A model generated the notes under the pieces. That model was not told the origin of the DNA and did no database searches. It saw nothing but the letters and a program-made list of their open reading frames with translations. From Virgibacillus salexigens (GTDB lineage: Bacteria > Bacillota > Bacilli > Bacillales > Amphibacillaceae), in NCBI RefSeq assembly GCF_014905415.1, contig NZ_BNEO01000005.1, forward strand, positions 62,001-126,000: DNA of 64,000 nucleotides, written 5' to 3'. A program made the position numbers and the translations under genes. Of the stretch, positions 25,501 to 34,089 are shown piece by piece (positions within the stretch are counted from its first letter, which is position 1; each line of letters starts with the position of its first letter).

Positions 25501-26207
25501 TTGCAGGTGAAGTGACGTGGGGAGACCTATATAATATACAGCCATTTGGAAATACTTTAATGACAGTGGAAGTTACAGGTGAAGATATCTATACGATCCT
25601 AAATGAACAGATTTCTCCTGAATATGGACCTGATTATAGTGTGAGTGGATTACATTATACATGGAACCCGTCCTTAAATCAGGTCGTTAACGTAAGTTTT
25701 CCTGATGGTACGTTAATTGATAGAGAAGAGGTATATACCCTAACGGTAAATAATTTTATGGCAACGTCTGAGGGACCGATCAAGGATCTGGGACAGAACC
25801 CAGTCACCGGACCAGCGGATATTGATGCCACGGTTGATTTCGTAGAAAGTTTAAATAGTACAGCTGACAATCCATTTGAATATGCTTCAGAAGGCAGGAT
25901 AACGGAAACCGATGAAGAACCAGGTGATCCAGGCGGCACTCCTGAAGTAGAAATAGAACCAAAGCATGATTTTGGGATAGCAACAGTCTATACAAGAGAT
26001 TTGTTAGATATCGAGAATGGGGCACGTGTAACAATTGATATCGAGAATGGTTGGAGTTATCGTTTTGTCTTTTTACACAAAAGGCAAGTAGATGTTTTAA
26101 AGGAAAAAGAAGTGACCTTGGTCATTACAAATGGATTGGGGTCAAGAACGTTTGATATGACGGACTACGAGAGACGATGTCTATTTGCTGGTGTAAGAAA
26201 CCGTTGA
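22524..26207 (+). CDS. Secreted multidomain nuclease/5'-nucleotidase, YhcR-like
   Basis: A 1227-residue exported enzyme, likely degrading extracellular nucleic acid to nucleosides. Order: signal peptide (about 1-33), lamin-tail-like domain (about 35-165), OB-fold region (about 205-395), thermonuclease domain (about 415-565, with DGDTIRI, TRVRFVNMDTPE and DDYGRLLAE), metallophosphatase (about 630-900, NDLHGKID, HSGDMIGGS, VGNHEFDEG, AHNHQVVD) and 5'-nucleotidase C-domain (about 925-1110, GGGIRDDLLAGEVTWGDLY). B. subtilis YhcR has the same order and a sortase signal. Here the tail after a Gly/Pro linker is a new 80-residue segment without an LPxTG motif. The ATG at 22524 follows GAGGAGG. Confidence 0.9.
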   Translation: MRKLRVKQCFSLLLIFTLIVMNFSPVLRTSVAAADNTETADKLFISEYIEGSSYNKAIEIYNGTGAEVDLGNYQLALYSNGAEDASQTLNLEGTLAQDEVYVLAHTNADESILEVADQTNTTVINFNGNDAIALQKNENNIDILGTVGDDSNYAIDMTIVRKPSINMSNTTYDVAEWTEHNHDYFENLGVHTIDENNPGDPGEPDPEDPNVSTIEEARQFDDGTTVSVEGTVTVNSAAISNGTQFTTYIQDVTGGINLFAYEQGELPELAKGDKVKIVGELATYNGLKEVVPTSIQVLESDQPLPEVQEVSLEDLQNEETAESLEGERVRVNGYLSSIPDSPAGGGYNVSFIDSDYNGTTLRIMENALDIAQVEEDAWYNVTGIVSQYNNYQVIPTEQADFEVAAEQPDPPSASGEYETTVEAVTDGDTIRIADPVLGETRVRFVNMDTPETYAAHNEDPARDEINQNQKYHGDEATSYINELIQSGDEIIVKLSDTPTDDYGRLLAEIIRKEDGMNINLEMVRQGYASTYFIAPFNDEVYPEYQHAVKQAKDRELGIWNAENPLMELPFVFRANDDQKGFQRYVGNSDTKEYVVPDNWADVPVEKRVFFSSPEEAESYGYSPAEETADENLQVQLLGVNDLHGKIDQEYELDPDGDGTLAMYGRSDYLASAIKQRDQEHENALVVHSGDMIGGSSPVSGLLQDEPTVEIMEEIGFDVGTVGNHEFDEGTDELLRMVDGGEHPDGTPDYDGMDFPNLCANCVYKGSGDPILPPYYVEEVDGVEIGFVGVTTEETANIVMPEGIQDIEFTDPTAAVNDAVAELQSQGVESIVISAHIPAEQDGDGATGEAADLANNVDDAVDVILAAHNHQVVDSVVDNKLIVQASEYGKAFADIDLEIDRETGDIIQKEAEIVFVKQSDYQPDDKVAAILEKYQNQIGPILDEVIGYNATDLTGDYIVDGDHGLGNLLADGMKWSMDSDFAMMNGGGIRDDLLAGEVTWGDLYNIQPFGNTLMTVEVTGEDIYTILNEQISPEYGPDYSVSGLHYTWNPSLNQVVNVSFPDGTLIDREEVYTLTVNNFMATSEGPIKDLGQNPVTGPADIDATVDFVESLNSTADNPFEYASEGRITETDEEPGDPGGTPEVEIEPKHDFGIATVYTRDLLDIENGARVTIDIENGWSYRFVFLHKRQVDVLKEKEVTLVITNGLGSRTFDMTDYERRCLFAGVRNR

Positions 26208-26221
26208 TAGGAAAGTAAAAG

Positions 26222-26264
26222 CAAAACCTTGCCTAAGCATACCATAACTCAGGCAAGGTTTTTT
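26222..26264. terminator. Terminator between yhcR-like gene and nadA
   Basis: AAAACCTTGCCT and AGGCAAGGTTTTTT form a 12-bp stem with a 16-base loop, flanked by A and T runs, so it can serve both convergent genes. Confidence 0.9.
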
Positions 26265-26271
26265 CATTTAT

Positions 26272-27378
26272 TTATAATGAATGGAACATGCGGTGAAGTG
26301 CAAGGGCAGCATTGGTTGATACATCTTGGGACACTTTGATTTGATTGACTGGTTTGCCGCTGATAATGGACTCAAGGCACCAAAGGAGGTGGGCCAAATC
26401 AATCCTATTCATCGTTAGACAAGGGCACATATGTGGATTCAAAGATATAATTTGTTTATCGGGATGCTGATCAATCAGTCTTTGGACAAGATTCATCTCT
26501 GTACCAATTGCCCAAGCAGTACCAGGATTTGCTTGTTCGATGGTACGAATAATATGATTGGTACTCCCATTATAATCAGATGCGTCAACTACTTCTTTCC
26601 GACATTCTGGATGTACAATGATATTCATACTTGGATCGTTTTTACGTACATCTTCAACATTTGATAATGTAAAATTCTCATGAACGGAACAATGCCCCTT
26701 CCATAAAATGACTTTAATTCTTTCTACGTCCCCTTCAAAAAGAAGTTCGTTGTTGATTGGATCCCAGATCGCCATCTCATCTAGCCCAATACCAATATCT
26801 GAGGCAGTATTTCTACCTAAATGTTGGTCTGGTAAAAATAGAATTCTTTCTTTTTGGGAAAAGGCCCAATTCACCATGTTATGCGCATTCGATGATGTCA
26901 CCGTAGTACCGCCGTGCTTTCCAACAAACGATTTAATCGCTGCTGTAGAATTAACATAGGTTAAGGGTACAATGCTATCTCCAAATATAGTTTGTAAGGA
27001 TGACCAGGCTCTCTCCGTTTGGTGTATATCTGCCATATCTGCCATCGAGCAACCTGCGCGCATATCAGGTAAAAGCACGTTCTGATCGTTGTTCGTTAAT
27101 ATATCTGCTGTTTCTGCCATGAAATGTACCCCACAAAAAACAATATAGGTTGCCTTGGGGTTTTCAGCAGACACTTGAGCTAGTTGAAGCGAGTCTCCCA
27201 CGGCATCTGCAAATTGAATAACTTCATCTTTTTGATAATGGTGTCCTGGTATAAATAATGAATCTCCTAATGTTTGTTTGATTTCTTGGACGCGTTGTTC
27301 CATTTCTTCTTTCGTTAAATGAAGGTATTTATCATCAATCGTATGTAATGAACCTGTTAGCTCTTCAAGTAACCCCAT
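26272..27378 (-). CDS. nadA: Quinolinate synthase
   Basis: Condenses iminoaspartate with dihydroxyacetone phosphate to quinolinate, using a 4Fe-4S cluster. At 368 residues it is the long Bacillus-type form. Cysteines at CGVHF (about 110), HPECRKEV (about 230) and HMCPCLTMN (about 320) can hold the cluster; [10 protein letters not shown] and TSSNAHN are substrate motifs. It is the last gene of nadB-nadC-nadA, 12 bases after nadC, with AGGAGG before the ATG. The nearby cysteine desulfurase probably builds its cluster. Confidence 0.97.
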   Translation of the reverse strand: MGLLEELTGSLHTIDDKYLHLTKEEMEQRVQEIKQTLGDSLFIPGHHYQKDEVIQFADAVGDSLQLAQVSAENPKATYIVFCGVHFMAETADILTNNDQNVLLPDMRAGCSMADMADIHQTERAWSSLQTIFGDSIVPLTYVNSTAAIKSFVGKHGGTTVTSSNAHNMVNWAFSQKERILFLPDQHLGRNTASDIGIGLDEMAIWDPINNELLFEGDVERIKVILWKGHCSVHENFTLSNVEDVRKNDPSMNIIVHPECRKEVVDASDYNGSTNHIIRTIEQANPGTAWAIGTEMNLVQRLIDQHPDKQIISLNPHMCPCLTMNRIDLAHLLWCLESIISGKPVNQIKVSQDVSTNAALALHRMFHSL

Positions 27379-27390
27379 TTTTATTTCCTC

Positions 27391-28245
27391 CTATTTTGCC
27401 ATTTGATTTTCCGCACGTACCTGTGCACTAATATCCAGTCCCGATGCAGAATGTGTCAAATATCCCAATGAAATAAAATCAACACCACTCGTAGCATAAT
27501 TATAAAGCTGATCCATTGTTATTCCACCAGAAGCTTCTGTAGTAATATTGTTAGGGACATGATGTATCCATTGTTTAATTGTTTGCGGGGAACAGTTATC
27601 AAACATAATAATATCTACATTGTTTGCAGCTGCCTCAACTAATTGATCCTCGGTTTCAATTTCAACTTCGATTTTGATCGTGTGACCTAGACCGTTTTTT
27701 AAATTTCGAATAGCATTTGTGATCGACCCGGCATAGGCAATGTGATTATCCTTTATCATCACTGCGTCAGCTAAACTAAGTCTATGATTAAAACCGCCAC
27801 CGCATCTGACGGCATGTTTTTCAAGCATTCGTAGTCCAGGCGTTGTCTTTCTAGTGTCACAAATTCTCGCTTCTGTACCAGTTATTACATCCACGGCGTG
27901 AGCAGTTAAAGTAGCGATTCCACTCATACGCTGTATAAGATTAAGTACCACTCGTTCAGCCTGAAGTAAATCCTTTATCGGGCCATGTATACGAGCAATT
28001 TCCGTTCCTTCAACTACCTTGTCACCATTTTTTACAAATAGTTGGGAATGGACCATTGGATTAATGATAGGAACCCCTCTGTTAATGATTTCTTCCCCAC
28101 AAAAAATGCCTGGACTTTTTGCGATCAGTTGCATTTCTCCCATTTGTTTACTGTCAAATAAATACTGTGTAGTAATATCGCCGTCACCAATATCCTCTAT
28201 GAAAAAGGATTCAAGCATAGATTTCAATTTGATGTTGTTTATCAT
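27391..28245 (-). CDS. nadC: Nicotinate-nucleotide pyrophosphorylase (carboxylating)
   Basis: Converts quinolinate and PRPP to nicotinate mononucleotide. The 284-residue protein has EDIGDGDIT at the N-terminus, QRMSGIATLT, DTRKTTPGLRMLEKHAV (PRPP site) and GGFNHRLSL, then a TIM-barrel with EASGGI near the end. It overlaps nadB by 35 bases in another frame. A GAGGATAACCT sequence serves the ATG at 28245; a second Met at 28218 is possible but less well placed. Confidence 0.96.
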   Translation of the reverse strand: MINNIKLKSMLESFFIEDIGDGDITTQYLFDSKQMGEMQLIAKSPGIFCGEEIINRGVPIINPMVHSQLFVKNGDKVVEGTEIARIHGPIKDLLQAERVVLNLIQRMSGIATLTAHAVDVITGTEARICDTRKTTPGLRMLEKHAVRCGGGFNHRLSLADAVMIKDNHIAYAGSITNAIRNLKNGLGHTIKIEVEIETEDQLVEAAANNVDIIMFDNCSPQTIKQWIHHVPNNITTEASGGITMDQLYNYATSGVDFISLGYLTHSASGLDISAQVRAENQMAK

Positions 28246-29797
28246 AGGTTATCCTCGCTCTATTATTTTCTTGATTATGCATGATTCGTTTTTTGTACCA
28301 ATTTATTTGATCCTTATTTGGAAAATCAGATCGAATATGAGCTCCGCGACTTTCCGTTCGAAGCAGCGAAGATTCGGTCATTAATACAGCATGAATCCAC
28401 ATAAAATAAGTTTCAATGTCTGATCTGCTCTTATGGTCAATTGCTTGAAATGGAGTCAAAGCAAATCTATTCAACCAATTTAATTGTTTGGTTAAGCCGT
28501 TTTGATTACGAATAATACCAACATGACGCATCATGGTATCCTGTAACGCTTCTTTTGTAAATGGAAGCTGGATTAGTGGAGACTGGTTCTTTTCAATAGG
28601 GTCGAAATCTAATGTGGTATCTTTCTTGTTGCTTAGTAACAATGCCGCTAATCGATTCCCATATACGAGTCCTTCGAGCAGTGAATTACTTGCTAATCGA
28701 TTCGCTCCATGTACCCCGCTGCATGCTACTTCACCAATAGCATAAAGCCCTTTTTTAGTGGTGCATCCCCACTTATCGACCATAATTCCGCCCATCATGA
28801 AATGGGACCCTGGTGTAACAGGAATTCTGCATTTATGTATATCAATGTGATTATCAAGACACATAGCTGCTATGGAAGGGAACTGGTCTTGAAAATTTGT
28901 TATTGGCGAAATATCCAAATATATTTTTCTACCAGACTGTAATTGTTTATAGATTTCATAAGCTACAATATGCCTTGGCCCTAAGTCTTGGAGTGGGTGA
29001 ATATCGGTCATTATTTTTTCTCCATCTTCATTAACAAGCTTTGCTCCTGCTCCTCTAATTGCCTCAGATATTAATCCGATTGTTTTCCCATTTACAGTAA
29101 GGATAGTGGGATGGAATTGAAAAAATTCCAGGTCGGTAATATGCGCTCCAGCCCGATAGGCTAAGGCGATCCCATCTCCTACTATGGAGGGGTGATTGGA
29201 GGTACGCGTAAATAGTCCTCCGGCACCTCCCGTGGCTAATACAACATGAGAAGCAAAGTATGTTTTACACTGATCCTGCTTGTTCTTTGTTTTCACACCG
29301 ATGCAGTTCCCGCTACGGTTTAACATTAAATCAATAACCATTTCATTTTGAACCCATTCAATCGTTGATGAAGCGGCAATTGCATCCATGATAAAACCAG
29401 TTATTTTTCTACCTGTCTGATCACCACCTGAATGCAATATTCGTGGTTTTCTATGTGCACCTTCTATACCTAAATCATACGTTCCCTCCCTCGTTATATC
29501 GAAGGGGGCACCAGCATGAATGAATCGTTCCACGGCTTGTTTTCCTTCTTGAACAAGAGCTGTTACCGCTTGTTCATTTCCGTGCCAATCACCTGCGATC
29601 ATGGTATCCAGAAAATGATGCTGCGTATGGTCATCTTTAGAGATAGCAGCTGCAATTCCACCTTGGGCTAAATATGAATTATTAGCTGTTAATTGGTTTT
29701 TTGTGATAATCATCACATGCAAATGTTGATGAAGGTTATACGCTAATTGCAAAGCTGCAATTCCGCTTCCGATGATAATCACATCTGTTTTAGGCAC
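28211..29797 (-). CDS. nadB: L-aspartate oxidase
   Basis: FAD enzyme that oxidises L-aspartate to iminoaspartate, the first step of NAD synthesis. The 528-residue protein has the FAD motif IIGSGIAALQLAYNL, an LAQGGIAAAI block, HSGGDQTGRK, EAIRGAGAKLVNEDGE and GEVACSGVHGANRLASNSLLEG. I chose the GTG at 29797, 7 bases after AGGAGG; the ATG at 29839 would add non-conserved residues. It heads the nadB-nadC-nadA operon, divergent from nifS-niaR. Confidence 0.95.
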   Translation of the reverse strand: MPKTDVIIIGSGIAALQLAYNLHQHLHVMIITKNQLTANNSYLAQGGIAAAISKDDHTQHHFLDTMIAGDWHGNEQAVTALVQEGKQAVERFIHAGAPFDITREGTYDLGIEGAHRKPRILHSGGDQTGRKITGFIMDAIAASSTIEWVQNEMVIDLMLNRSGNCIGVKTKNKQDQCKTYFASHVVLATGGAGGLFTRTSNHPSIVGDGIALAYRAGAHITDLEFFQFHPTILTVNGKTIGLISEAIRGAGAKLVNEDGEKIMTDIHPLQDLGPRHIVAYEIYKQLQSGRKIYLDISPITNFQDQFPSIAAMCLDNHIDIHKCRIPVTPGSHFMMGGIMVDKWGCTTKKGLYAIGEVACSGVHGANRLASNSLLEGLVYGNRLAALLLSNKKDTTLDFDPIEKNQSPLIQLPFTKEALQDTMMRHVGIIRNQNGLTKQLNWLNRFALTPFQAIDHKSRSDIETYFMWIHAVLMTESSLLRTESRGAHIRSDFPNKDQINWYKKRIMHNQENNRARITYDKQHQIEIYA

Positions 29798-29820
29798 TTT
29801 TGCACCTCCTGATATTACAA

Positions 29821-29835
29821 TTGTCTTGACACATA
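29821..29835. promoter_or_regulatory. Candidate NiaR operator between nadB and nifS
   Basis: TGTCTTGACA, an imperfect inverted repeat, sits 25 bases before the nadB start and 65 before nifS. In Bacilli NiaR represses nadBCA and nifS from this divergent region, and the gene for NiaR lies next to nifS here. The exact operator boundaries are uncertain. Confidence 0.4.
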
Positions 29836-29896
29836 TCATTACATATAATTACGATAAATACAAGCGTTTTTTCTGAAAAAGGTGGGAGGGATATTG

Positions 29897-31021
29897 TTGA
29901 AGTACTTTGACTTTGCTGCGACAACTCCGATAGATCCAGAAGTGTTATCCATATATCAAGAAGTGGCACGTGATTATTGGGGGAATACCAGTAGTTTGCA
30001 TGATACAGGAACAAATGCGAAACAAATCCTAGAAAGTTGCCGAGAAAAACTGGCTGCTGTATTACAAGTTCCAGCACAAGGGATTTATTTTACGTCAAGT
30101 GGGACGGAGGCTAATCAACTAGCGATTACTTCATTAGCTTTCAGCCAAGGTCATAAAGGAAAACATATTATAACGTCAATGGCAGAGCATCCTTCCGTTG
30201 GTTCTAGCCTGGATTTTTTAAAGGATTTTGGTTACACCATTACGAAATTACCTTTTAACCAGAGCGGACAAGTAGATATACATGATTTCAATGAAGCGAT
30301 TCAAACAGACACAGTATTAATTACAATTAGCCATGTTAATAATGAAATAGGCTCTATCCAACCCATTGAAGCTATTTATCAACGAATTAAAGATAGGCAA
30401 ATTCTTCTTCATAGTGATTGTATTCAATCTTTTGGCAAAATGGAGATGCAGCCCATCAGTTCACTGGTTAACAGTATGTCGATATCTGCCCATAAAATCT
30501 ATGGACCTAAAGGAGTAGGGGCTGTTTACATTCAGCCTGATATTCCAGTAAAGGGGTTATTTCCTAATCAAACACATGAACATGGTTTCCGGGGGGGGAC
30601 GGTTAATACCCCCGGTATCGCCGCCTTTGTAGGAGCAGCATTAAAAGCTTCTCATGTTGAACGGGAGAAAGTAATGGCGTTACGAAATTTGTTTATAACT
30701 CAATTAACAAAGGAAATGGATCACATATTTCGAATTGTGGAAGCACCATTTAATTGGCAAAACCCCTATGTATTAGGGGTTATAGTGAAAGGCTTGGAGG
30801 GTCAATGGGTAATGTTAGAGTGTAATCGCAAGGGATTTGCGATCTCTACAGGGAGTGCCTGTGGTCAGTCAGTTCATTTGAAAGCAAATACATTATTGGC
30901 GATGGGATATTCCCAAGAGGAACAGAAGGAATTTATCCGAATTTCTTTTGGGAGAAATACAAAAGGTGAAGATGTAAAAGCGTTAGCGAATACTTTAAAA
31001 GAAATAGCACAAAGCGTATAA
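29897..31021 (+). CDS. nifS: Cysteine desulfurase, NifS type
   Basis: PLP enzyme that releases sulfur from cysteine for iron-sulfur cluster assembly; the nad-linked NifS of Bacilli is needed for NadA. The 374-residue protein has SSGTEANQLAI, SISAHKIYGPKGVGA (PLP lysine) and STGSACGQSVHLK (active-site cysteine). The start is TTG at 29897 or the adjacent TTG at 29894, after GGGAGG. It is followed by niaR on the same strand. Divergence from nadB through a shared control region is the standard arrangement. Confidence 0.92.
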   Translation: MKYFDFAATTPIDPEVLSIYQEVARDYWGNTSSLHDTGTNAKQILESCREKLAAVLQVPAQGIYFTSSGTEANQLAITSLAFSQGHKGKHIITSMAEHPSVGSSLDFLKDFGYTITKLPFNQSGQVDIHDFNEAIQTDTVLITISHVNNEIGSIQPIEAIYQRIKDRQILLHSDCIQSFGKMEMQPISSLVNSMSISAHKIYGPKGVGAVYIQPDIPVKGLFPNQTHEHGFRGGTVNTPGIAAFVGAALKASHVEREKVMALRNLFITQLTKEMDHIFRIVEAPFNWQNPYVLGVIVKGLEGQWVMLECNRKGFAISTGSACGQSVHLKANTLLAMGYSQEEQKEFIRISFGRNTKGEDVKALANTLKEIAQSV

Positions 31022-31082
31022 TAAGAACTGAAATTGGATGATTACGTCTTTAATATCGCAATTAATCTTGGACGGTGATGGA

Positions 31083-31625
31083 ATGAGTGGGAAGCAGAAG
31101 CTCCTTGGTGAAGAAAGAAGAAAAGCTATTTTAGATCTATTGAGAAAAGAAGATAAGCCAATAAAGGGTGGGCAATTAGCAGAATTAACGAATGTAAGCC
31201 GACAAGTCATTGTAAATGATATTACCTTGCTGAAAGCTAAAAATGAGCCGATTATGGCAACCAGTCAAGGTTATCTTTATATTTCACATTCTGCTCCAGC
31301 TGGTGCCGAACGAATCGTTGCTTGTCAACATCCTCCGATGCGAACAGAAGAAGAATTGAATTTACTTGTGGACCATGGTTTAACAGTCAAAGACGTTACA
31401 ATTGAACACAGTGTTTATGGAGATTTAACAGCGTCTATTATGGTAGCAAATCGGGTTGAGGTAGCAAATTTCATCGAAAAAATCACATCAACTGGTGCGT
31501 CATATTTATCGGAACTAACGGAGGGAGTACATCTCCATACCTTAGTAGGTGTTAATGAAAATCAGTTAGATAAGGCAGAGGAAGCGTTAAAGAAAGCTGG
31601 ATTTCTAATCCAAACAAATGAGTAA
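31083..31625 (+). CDS. niaR: NAD biosynthesis repressor NiaR (YrxA)
   Basis: Transcription factor that senses nicotinate and represses NAD synthesis genes. The 180-residue protein has an N-terminal winged HTH (about 8-65, RRKAILDLLRKED and TNVSRQVIVNDITLLK) and a C-terminal 3H domain (about 75-180) with metal-binding histidines (CQHPPM, DVTIEHSVYGDL, HLHTLVG). It starts at the ATG at 31083; the 15 residues upstream in the same frame are not family-like. The ribosome site is weak (GGTGATGGA). Its location beside nifS/nadB is diagnostic. Confidence 0.9.
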   Translation: MSGKQKLLGEERRKAILDLLRKEDKPIKGGQLAELTNVSRQVIVNDITLLKAKNEPIMATSQGYLYISHSAPAGAERIVACQHPPMRTEEELNLLVDHGLTVKDVTIEHSVYGDLTASIMVANRVEVANFIEKITSTGASYLSELTEGVHLHTLVGVNENQLDKAEEALKKAGFLIQTNE

Positions 31626-31764
31626 CAGGAGGCTAAAGAAAGGTTCGGTATAGACAATAATCTTTATTTATCATATTATATATGAATCATCTCATACACT
31701 AGATAAAGTGGTAGTTACAGCCGCTTTGGATGGGGTGAAGGTGTAAAACAAAGGAGGAAATACC

Positions 31765-31908
31765 ATGCATATGCACATCATTCGCTGGGTGATTGTTGGA
31801 GTTGCAGTAAATGCGGTAACATTAATGCTGTTATTTGCAAATATCGAAGGATTAAAAGGACTTCTCGAATTTATGACTGAGTTTAGTAAGTATTCGAATA
31901 AGTCATAA
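31765..31908 (+). CDS. 47-residue single-pass membrane protein
   Basis: Short gene with an excellent AAAGGAGG site 8 bases before the ATG. The protein begins with two His-Met repeats and has one hydrophobic helix at about residues 6-25 (IIRWVIVGVAVNAVTLMLLF), then a soluble tail of 20 residues with GLKGLLEFMTEF. It has no relatives I can name. The terminator 40 bases downstream supports it as an independent transcript. Role unknown; a membrane microprotein or regulator is possible. Confidence 0.6.
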   Translation: MHMHIIRWVIVGVAVNAVTLMLLFANIEGLKGLLEFMTEFSKYSNKS

Positions 31909-31948
31909 TATGGTAATGTCTTCCTAAATCGACGATGAATCTGTTATG

Positions 31949-32010
31949 AAAAATCTCTTTATTAGGAAGGAGATAAGTTGTGCTTCTCCTTCAAAATAAA
32001 GAGATTTTTT
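31949..32010 (+). terminator. Two-tier hairpin terminator before peptide transporter
   Basis: AAAAATCTCTTTATT pairs with AATAAAGAGATTTTTT. Inside it GGAAGGAGA pairs with TCTCCTTC, so the whole 62 bases form one long stem with a 10-base loop. It ends in six T residues. Confidence 0.85.
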
Positions 32011-32165
32011 ACTTTTTAAATACTAAATAATGTAATAATTAAGAAATACTTCTCAATATTTTCTAAATTATGACGTTTGACGTATGACTTTAATAGGAGT
32101 AACATATTTTTGTCGAAAAAAATAATTTTCAGTTTATTCTGAAGGAAGAAAAGGAGTTTAACAAC

Positions 32166-33659
32166 ATGTCAACACATAGCAAAGAAGAAATTGTGCGAAG
32201 TGTCCCACAAAAGGGATTTTTTGGACATCCGAAAGGCCTATTCACACTTTTCTTCACAGAATTTTGGGAACGTTTTTCCTATTATGGAATGCGTGCACTT
32301 TTACTTTATTATATGTATACAGAGGTTGCGAGTGGTGGTTTAGGAATTGATGATGGCACTGCTAAATCAATTATGGCAATATATGGCTCCCTCGTTTATA
32401 TGTCTGGTATTATTGGAGGATGGATTGCTGACCGCCTGTTAGGAACACAACAAACAGTGTTTTACGGTGGGGTACTAATTATGGCAGGTCATATTGTATT
32501 AGCACTTCCTGCTGGAACCACTGGACTATTTATTTCAATGTTCCTTATCGTCGTTGGTACAGGCTTATTAAAACCAAATGTATCAAGTGTAGTGGGTGAT
32601 CTGTACAGCCCTAGAGATGTACGTCGTGATTCTGGATTTAGTATTTTTTATATGGGTATTAATATGGGAGCTTTAATTGCGCCATTGGTTGTTGGTACAT
32701 TAGGACAAGAATATAACTATCATTTAGGTTTTGGTGTAGCAGCAATTGGTATGCTTCTTGGATTAATTGTATTTGTTGTTACTAAGAAAAAATATCTTGG
32801 CCTTGCTGGAACCTATGTACCGAATCCACTTGAACAAGATGAAAAGAAAAAGGTATACAGTCGTATTGGCATCGGCGCACTTATTGTTGTTATCCTTGGT
32901 GCAATAACAATACCAACAGGTATATTGACAATTAATGGCTTTACCTATTTAGTAAGTATATTAGGAATACTAATTCCGACCATTTACTTTATCGTGATGT
33001 ATCGTAGTCCTAAAACTACTGCAGATGAGAAATCACGATTGGTTGCATATATTCCATTGTTTATTGCTGCTATCATGTTTTGGGCTATTCAAGAACAAGG
33101 TTCTATCATTTTAGCTGAATATGCAGATAAACGTACGGAACTTAGCTTTCTAGGTCTTGAATTGCAATCATCATGGTTCCAATCTCTTAATCCGTTATTT
33201 ATTGTAATATTAGCTCCAATATTTGCAGGATTTTGGATGAAGCTTGGTGAGCGTCAGCCATCCACACCGAAAAAATTCTCCATTGGTTTACTATTTGCAG
33301 GTTTATCCTTCTTAGTCATGATTATTCCTGCAACAATAAATGGAACTGATAGCTTAGTAAGTCCAATTTGGCTGGTACTCAGCTTCTTACTTGTTGTAAT
33401 TGGGGAGCTATGCTTATCACCCGTTGGTTTATCTGCAACAACAAAACTTGCTCCACAAGCGTTTTCCGCGCAAACAATGAGTTTATGGTTCTTATCAAAC
33501 GCATCTGCTCAAGCAATTAATGCGCAGATTGTAAAACTATACACACCAGAAACAGAGGTCATTTACTTTGGAGTAATTGGTGGGGTTGCAATCCTACTTG
33601 GATTTATGCTGTATTTACTTTCTAAAAAAATTCAACACTTCATGAAAGGTGTTCGCTAA
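32166..33659 (+). CDS. Proton-dependent oligopeptide transporter (POT/PTR2)
   Basis: Imports di- and tripeptides with protons across the cytoplasmic membrane. The 497-residue protein has the usual 14 hydrophobic segments. The PTR2 signature is present: FTEFWERFSYYGMRALL at about 24-40 and a second motif with FSIFYMGINMGALIAP at about 158-173. It is related to DtpT/YclF. AAGGAG precedes the ATG. It is monocistronic between terminators at 31949 and 33671. Confidence 0.93.
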   Translation: MSTHSKEEIVRSVPQKGFFGHPKGLFTLFFTEFWERFSYYGMRALLLYYMYTEVASGGLGIDDGTAKSIMAIYGSLVYMSGIIGGWIADRLLGTQQTVFYGGVLIMAGHIVLALPAGTTGLFISMFLIVVGTGLLKPNVSSVVGDLYSPRDVRRDSGFSIFYMGINMGALIAPLVVGTLGQEYNYHLGFGVAAIGMLLGLIVFVVTKKKYLGLAGTYVPNPLEQDEKKKVYSRIGIGALIVVILGAITIPTGILTINGFTYLVSILGILIPTIYFIVMYRSPKTTADEKSRLVAYIPLFIAAIMFWAIQEQGSIILAEYADKRTELSFLGLELQSSWFQSLNPLFIVILAPIFAGFWMKLGERQPSTPKKFSIGLLFAGLSFLVMIIPATINGTDSLVSPIWLVLSFLLVVIGELCLSPVGLSATTKLAPQAFSAQTMSLWFLSNASAQAINAQIVKLYTPETEVIYFGVIGGVAILLGFMLYLLSKKIQHFMKGVR

Positions 33660-33670
33660 TTAATCTGGAT

Positions 33671-33707
33671 AAAAATCGGCAATTCTAATGAGTTGTCGAT
33701 TTTTTAA
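33671..33707 (+). terminator. Terminator after peptide transporter
   Basis: AAAAATCGGCAA and TTGTCGATTTTTT form a stem with a 10-base loop and a T-run. It starts 12 bases after the stop codon. Confidence 0.88.
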
Positions 33708-33822
33708 TTATCCGTATTCATATAATTAGAGTCACGCACATCTTCTGTTGGTAGGCTTTCTAATTTTACATAAAATAACGGATTAAGGTATATTGGTTTT
33801 AAGTAATTACGGGGGTGAGTTT

Positions 33823-34089
33823 TTGAAAAAGGATACTATGAAAATCGCCAATCGAGAGGCACTAATTGGTGTTGGTTTGGTTGTTTTTCATTTTATTTGG
33901 TGGTTTGCGTTTGCCTACGGCTTAGGAAGTAAAGACATCAGCGAGTATACATATATCATTGGCTTACCAGCCTGGTTCTTTTATAGCTGTGTTGTAGGTT
34001 TTATTGTTATAGCGGTGTTAGTCACAATTGTAGTCAAGAAATTTTTTGTCGTTATTTCATTTGATGATGAGGAGAAGGAAACAGAATGA
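33823..34089 (+). CDS. YhdT/DUF997 small membrane subunit
   Basis: An 88-residue protein with two hydrophobic helices (about 17-35 and 48-72) and the family-like FHFIWWFAFAYGLG motif. It starts at TTG 33823 after GGGGGTGAG; the ATG at 33838 is a less well spaced alternative. Its stop overlaps the start of the pantothenate symporter (ATGA), as is common for YhdT with PanF, so it is probably a small accessory subunit. Function beyond that is not established. Confidence 0.82.
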   Translation: MKKDTMKIANREALIGVGLVVFHFIWWFAFAYGLGSKDISEYTYIIGLPAWFFYSCVVGFIVIAVLVTIVVKKFFVVISFDDEEKETE

